Source: Hoplostethus atlanticus
Taxonomy: Eukaryota; Chordata; Actinopteri; Trachichthyiformes; Trachichthyidae
Assembly: GCA_034670405.1 (NCBI GenBank)
Contig: JAXDDX010000141.1
Location: forward strand, 1,161,878-1,225,877
DNA: 64,000 bases
Reading direction: 5' to 3'
Shown here: one piece after another, positions 60,931 to 64,000 of the stretch
How positions within the stretch are numbered: position 1 is the first letter of the stretch
How the letters are laid out: every line of letters starts with the position of its first letter
Program-made: the position numbers and the translations under genes
The notes under the pieces: generated by a model
What the model was told of the DNA's origin: nothing
What the model saw: only the letters and a program-made list of their open reading frames with translations
The model's database searches: none

Positions 60931-61812
60931 AGACATTATAATATTTATATTTAGTATTTATATATTTATATTCATACTAATACATTTTACTTTTAGAAGT
61001 GTTCCACTATTTCACACTGTATTCATATTGATGTTTTATATATTTTACCTACACTCATAAACATATAACATTATACATAACTATATTTATATCTACTTAT
61101 ATTTACTTAAATTTTACATCTATTTGTTGCACTGTTGTTTTCCCCTGGACATTTTTCTGCATATTCTCCCTCTTTGTGTTGCTTTATTACTTTGTTGTTT
61201 TGTTTTTTAGTAATTCTTATTGTTTCTACTGTGTTTATTTCCTACTTTACATTCTATTGTGTTTACACTAGTTTTTATTTTTCCCTGCTGAAGCCTACTT
61301 GCTGCTATAACGACCTAATTTCGCCATGAGGATCAATAAAGTTTCATCTAATCTTAAAACTCTCCTCAGTCTCTTGTCTTCACCTCCACACTTTTTAAGT
61401 TTTAAAGATGACTTACAGTCTGTTTTGAAGGTGAATATCACTGAATTTCACAACTTTTTCTTTTGTTTTAATTTCCACGACTGAACCTTGTCTTCTGTTC
61501 TCTATAGGATGAAACTGGAGGGAGAGTAATGGTATTAGATTGGTAATGACACCAACGTGCTCTGTTGCTCCACTCATATTTAAATTTGATGGAAATTAAG
61601 GGGATTTCCTTATTATCTACCTGCCAGCCATCTTTGAATATTCATATTCTATGTAGATAAAACATTTCCCTTGTAAATCCTTCACAGGACAAGGAGTCTC
61701 TTTGAAACATATGCAAATTAGTCTGCTCAATATCCAATAAACATTTATTAAATAGGTTAGACAAGATTTAACTTCTATCAGCATCAGTTGGTTTTGGGTC
61801 ATAAGTGTATAA
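60931..61812. other. AT-rich DNA ending in a LINE-type tail, then unremarkable sequence
   Basis: About 61130-61350 ends GAGGATCAATAAAGTTTCAT, the tail motif found elsewhere in the window. No gene seen. Confidence 0.4.
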
Positions 61813-62826
61813 GGCCGTGGTTACACCTGTCGTTTCATGCGATCTCGGTAATCGGAATCTGCTAATCGGAACACACAAGTGGTGCGTCTACACTTGACAG
61901 TTAAATGCGAGCTCTTTGGCCAGATATGTGTTCGGATTTCCGGTTCCGCGCCCCCGTGTCTGTGTGTAAGCGCGTGGCTGGAGGGAAATGGCCGTGATTT
62001 GATGACGTGTCCCCGCTGTATGCGTTTTGAGGTGCCTGATTGCATCTAGACTATTCAGAGTTCCGAACACAAAGCGAGCTCGTCCACCTCGCGAGGTGGC
62101 CTGGCTGATCCGAACACAATGCGAGCACAAAGCGACCTCTGTGCGTCTACACCTGTCACTTCATGCAGCCTGGCGTGATCGGATGACCGAGATCGCATTG
62201 AAAAGACAGGTGTAACCGAGGCCGTGGTTACACCTGTCTTTTCAATGCGATCTCAGCGGGGACACGTCATCAAATCACGGCCATTTCCCTCCAGCCACGC
62301 GCTTACGCACAGACACGGGGGCGCGGAGGTGAGTGTGCTGGCGACACAGACGGGGCTGTAGCTGTTCGCAGATGTGATCAAACGTATGCTTTCGCATACG
62401 AAAGTTCAGCAACCAGTCTGTATCAGTAAATGTTTGAAGGACGATGTTTTCCCACCAGTGCTGGCTGCGTTCTCGGACCCACATGCTTCTCTCCACAGAT
62501 GTCGTTGCACCAACAACCACAATGAATGAGCACATTGCACGCCGCTGCTGTTGTCTCCTCAATAGCAAACGCCTTGTACGGGCCCTACCGCGACTACACA
62601 CAATTCTTAACATAAAGTAAAGGAGCATAATCTCCCGCACATCCAGCACCATTTTCAGGGATTGTTGTTATGGTTATTTAAATACTGCGCGGGAACCGGA
62701 AATCCGAACACATATCTGGCCAAAGAGCTCGCATTTAACTGTCAAGTGTAGACGCACCACTTGTGTGTTCCGATTAGCAGATTCCGATTACCGAGATCGC
62801 ATGAAACGACAGGTGTAACCACGGCC
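61813..62826. mobile_element. Composite palindromic Harbinger element, TSD TAA
   Basis: The outer arms are perfect or near-perfect inverted copies of about 140 bp (GGCCGTGGTTACACCTGTCG at the left, mirrored at the right), flanked by TAA (61810-61812 and 62827-62829). A second pair of ends meets at 62189-62254 as a 29-bp-arm palindrome (GAGATCGCATTGAAAAGACA..., mirrored). 61938-62010 is repeated inverted at 62257-62327. Confidence 0.85.
62275..62652 (-). pseudogene. Truncated Harbinger transposase N-terminus
   Basis: MVLDVREI at 62652 leads to VRERSQHWWENIVLQTFTDT, DWLLNFRMRKHTFDHICEQL and LRAPVSVRKRVAGG. This is the N-terminal helical region of HARBI1-like transposases. It breaks off where the sequence joins the inner inverted repeat, so the nuclease domain is absent. 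Confidence 0.75.
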
Positions 62827-62829
62827 TAA

Positions 62830-64000
62830 GACTTTGGATTTATTTTTCCAGCAAGTTGCTTTGAAATATTGGCAGTCACAGGTTTTTTAGGCTTGTGCAG
62901 AACCTCCTCATTTGACCACCCAATGCACAGAGACATGAGACTATCTCACCTACTGCACAGATGAAATAAACGTTGTCAACACCTGCTGTCCGGTCTTGGG
63001 GATTTCCCCTCCATGGTTTTCCCCACAGTACTAGATGGATAACTGATCAGTCCCAACTGCCTTGACTCACACGCTCATGTTGCCGTTTTCTCTTTCTCTC
63101 TCAGTTGTTAGCACAATGAGAAAATGTATTTTTGGATGATAGGTTTCACTCTCCAGTGTTGTCGCCCCACAGTATATACAGTTTTCAAGAAACTAACAAG
63201 AATCTGCTCAGATGAAGGTTCCTGGAGCAAAATATTACCAACTGGTTATCTGTGGTTTGATGCATATATTATTTGGGGTCAGCCCTATGTTCCCTCAGCC
63301 CTATGTTCCCTCAGCCCTATGTTCACTGACCAAAAACCGAAGTATTTCCAAACGGGGCTTTTCAGATTATTCGGAGTGCTAATCACTCTCTCTGCGGCCA
63401 AGCTTGTTCCTGAACTCTCTGATAATCTGTTATTGAATTATTGGCTCTTTTCAGCTCAAAGAATATGGCTACATTTTATTTTCAATCCGCTATTAAATGA
63501 ACGTGCCGTCACGTGTCCGTCCAGTACAAGCAAAGCAACGACCCGTATGCAGCGACTTCATTTTCAACAGAGGAGATGCTAAAATGCAAGATTTATTTTT
63601 GGTTTAACACAACCCAAGTTGAAAGGAAGACAAGACACTTTTATGTGCGATAAAGAGACGCTGCATTTTTTTTCCGAATGTTAATTTTCAGATTCAAATG
63701 TGTTTTTTTACAATTCGAATAGCATTCGAATATCGAACCATCGTTTGACAGCCCTATGAGGTGGTGCAGTTTCTGCTGCAAACATAAAGTGAACTTCCTT
63801 TTCGTGGAACCATTGAAACTCAATCCCAAACACATGATGACGATATCTATGCTGGGGTTTTCCTACATTTATTTGAATATACATTGGCCAAGCATTTTCC
63901 CAAAAAAAACGCAAAGTAAATTTTATGCAACCCCAAGACCAGTCTAGGATTAACTTTTTGTTTTAAATATTTTATCCTGGGTGGCCCCAGTGGTCAAAGG
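62830..64000. other. Right end of window, no supportable gene
   Basis: Open frames here show no family signature. About 63700-63756 (ATTCGAATAGCATTCGAATA, then CGTTTGACAGCCCTA) resembles one end of a fish hAT-like MITE. Confidence 0.4.
63280..63327. repeat. 16-bp tandem repeat, three units
   Basis: CAGCCCTATGTTCCCT repeated at 63280, 63296 and 63312; the third unit differs by one base. Confidence 0.9.

Noticed and set aside
63124..63582. 152-residue open frame near the right edge
   Set aside because: It crosses a 16-bp tandem repeat, shows no family motif, and lacks credible splice partners.
1..64000. CRISPR arrays, operons, prophage or other prokaryotic systems
   Set aside because: No spaced direct-repeat array and no compact gene order; splice sites, fish LINEs and microsatellites show eukaryotic nuclear DNA.

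Overview
The window looks like nuclear DNA of a teleost fish. It is intron-rich and AT-rich, has many long (CA/GT)n and (CT)n microsatellites, and carries a typical fish repertoire of mobile DNA: Rex1-, L2- and L1-type LINEs, Tc1/mariner, PIF/Harbinger elements, tRNA-derived SINEs and MITEs. No prokaryotic gene organisation is present. The exact species cannot be read from the sequence; a ray-finned, probably percomorph, fish is my inference.

Region 1 (420-11318, minus strand) is a complete 20-coding-exon gene for Pat1-like 1 (patl1), the mRNA-decapping scaffold. My exon assembly gives 771 residues, close to my recollection of the human protein (about 770). Region 2 (12870-15027, plus strand, divergent from patl1) is a four-exon gene model for a protein of about 301 residues that I do not recognise; the model depends on one short intron that could instead be a frameshift.

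Region 3 (about 15.9-61 kb) is a segmentally duplicated array of three minus-strand immunoglobulin-superfamily receptor genes resembling the SLAM/CD2 family: A (19715-23944), B (35876-37570) and C (50223-57334). Each has a V-type domain lacking the canonical disulfide, a C2 domain with the family's cysteine pattern, and a transmembrane exon. A and C continue into two tail exons bearing tyrosine motifs (VVYSKV or VVYSDV, then TVYDKL). B has no detectable tail exons and a lysine inside its membrane segment, so the array looks like paired inhibitory and activating-type receptors. Leader exons were not found.

Mobile DNA separates the copies. There is a Harbinger relic with a Myb/SANT fragment and a tRNA-like sequence (16.4-17.8 kb), an L2 LINE (18.0-19.3 kb), a Tc1 element (20.6-21.9 kb), a Rex1 LINE (24.4-25.5 kb) and a large inverted duplication (25.9-34.4 kb). 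Further right are an L1 fragment (38.4-39.5 kb), Tc1 and SINE material (44.8-47.7 kb), a stretch of suspect sequence quality (48.1-49.2 kb) and an L2 LINE split by a Harbinger element (54.0-56.7 kb). Two strongly palindromic composite elements lie at 59.1-60.5 and 61.8-62.8 kb. The remaining DNA shows no supportable gene.
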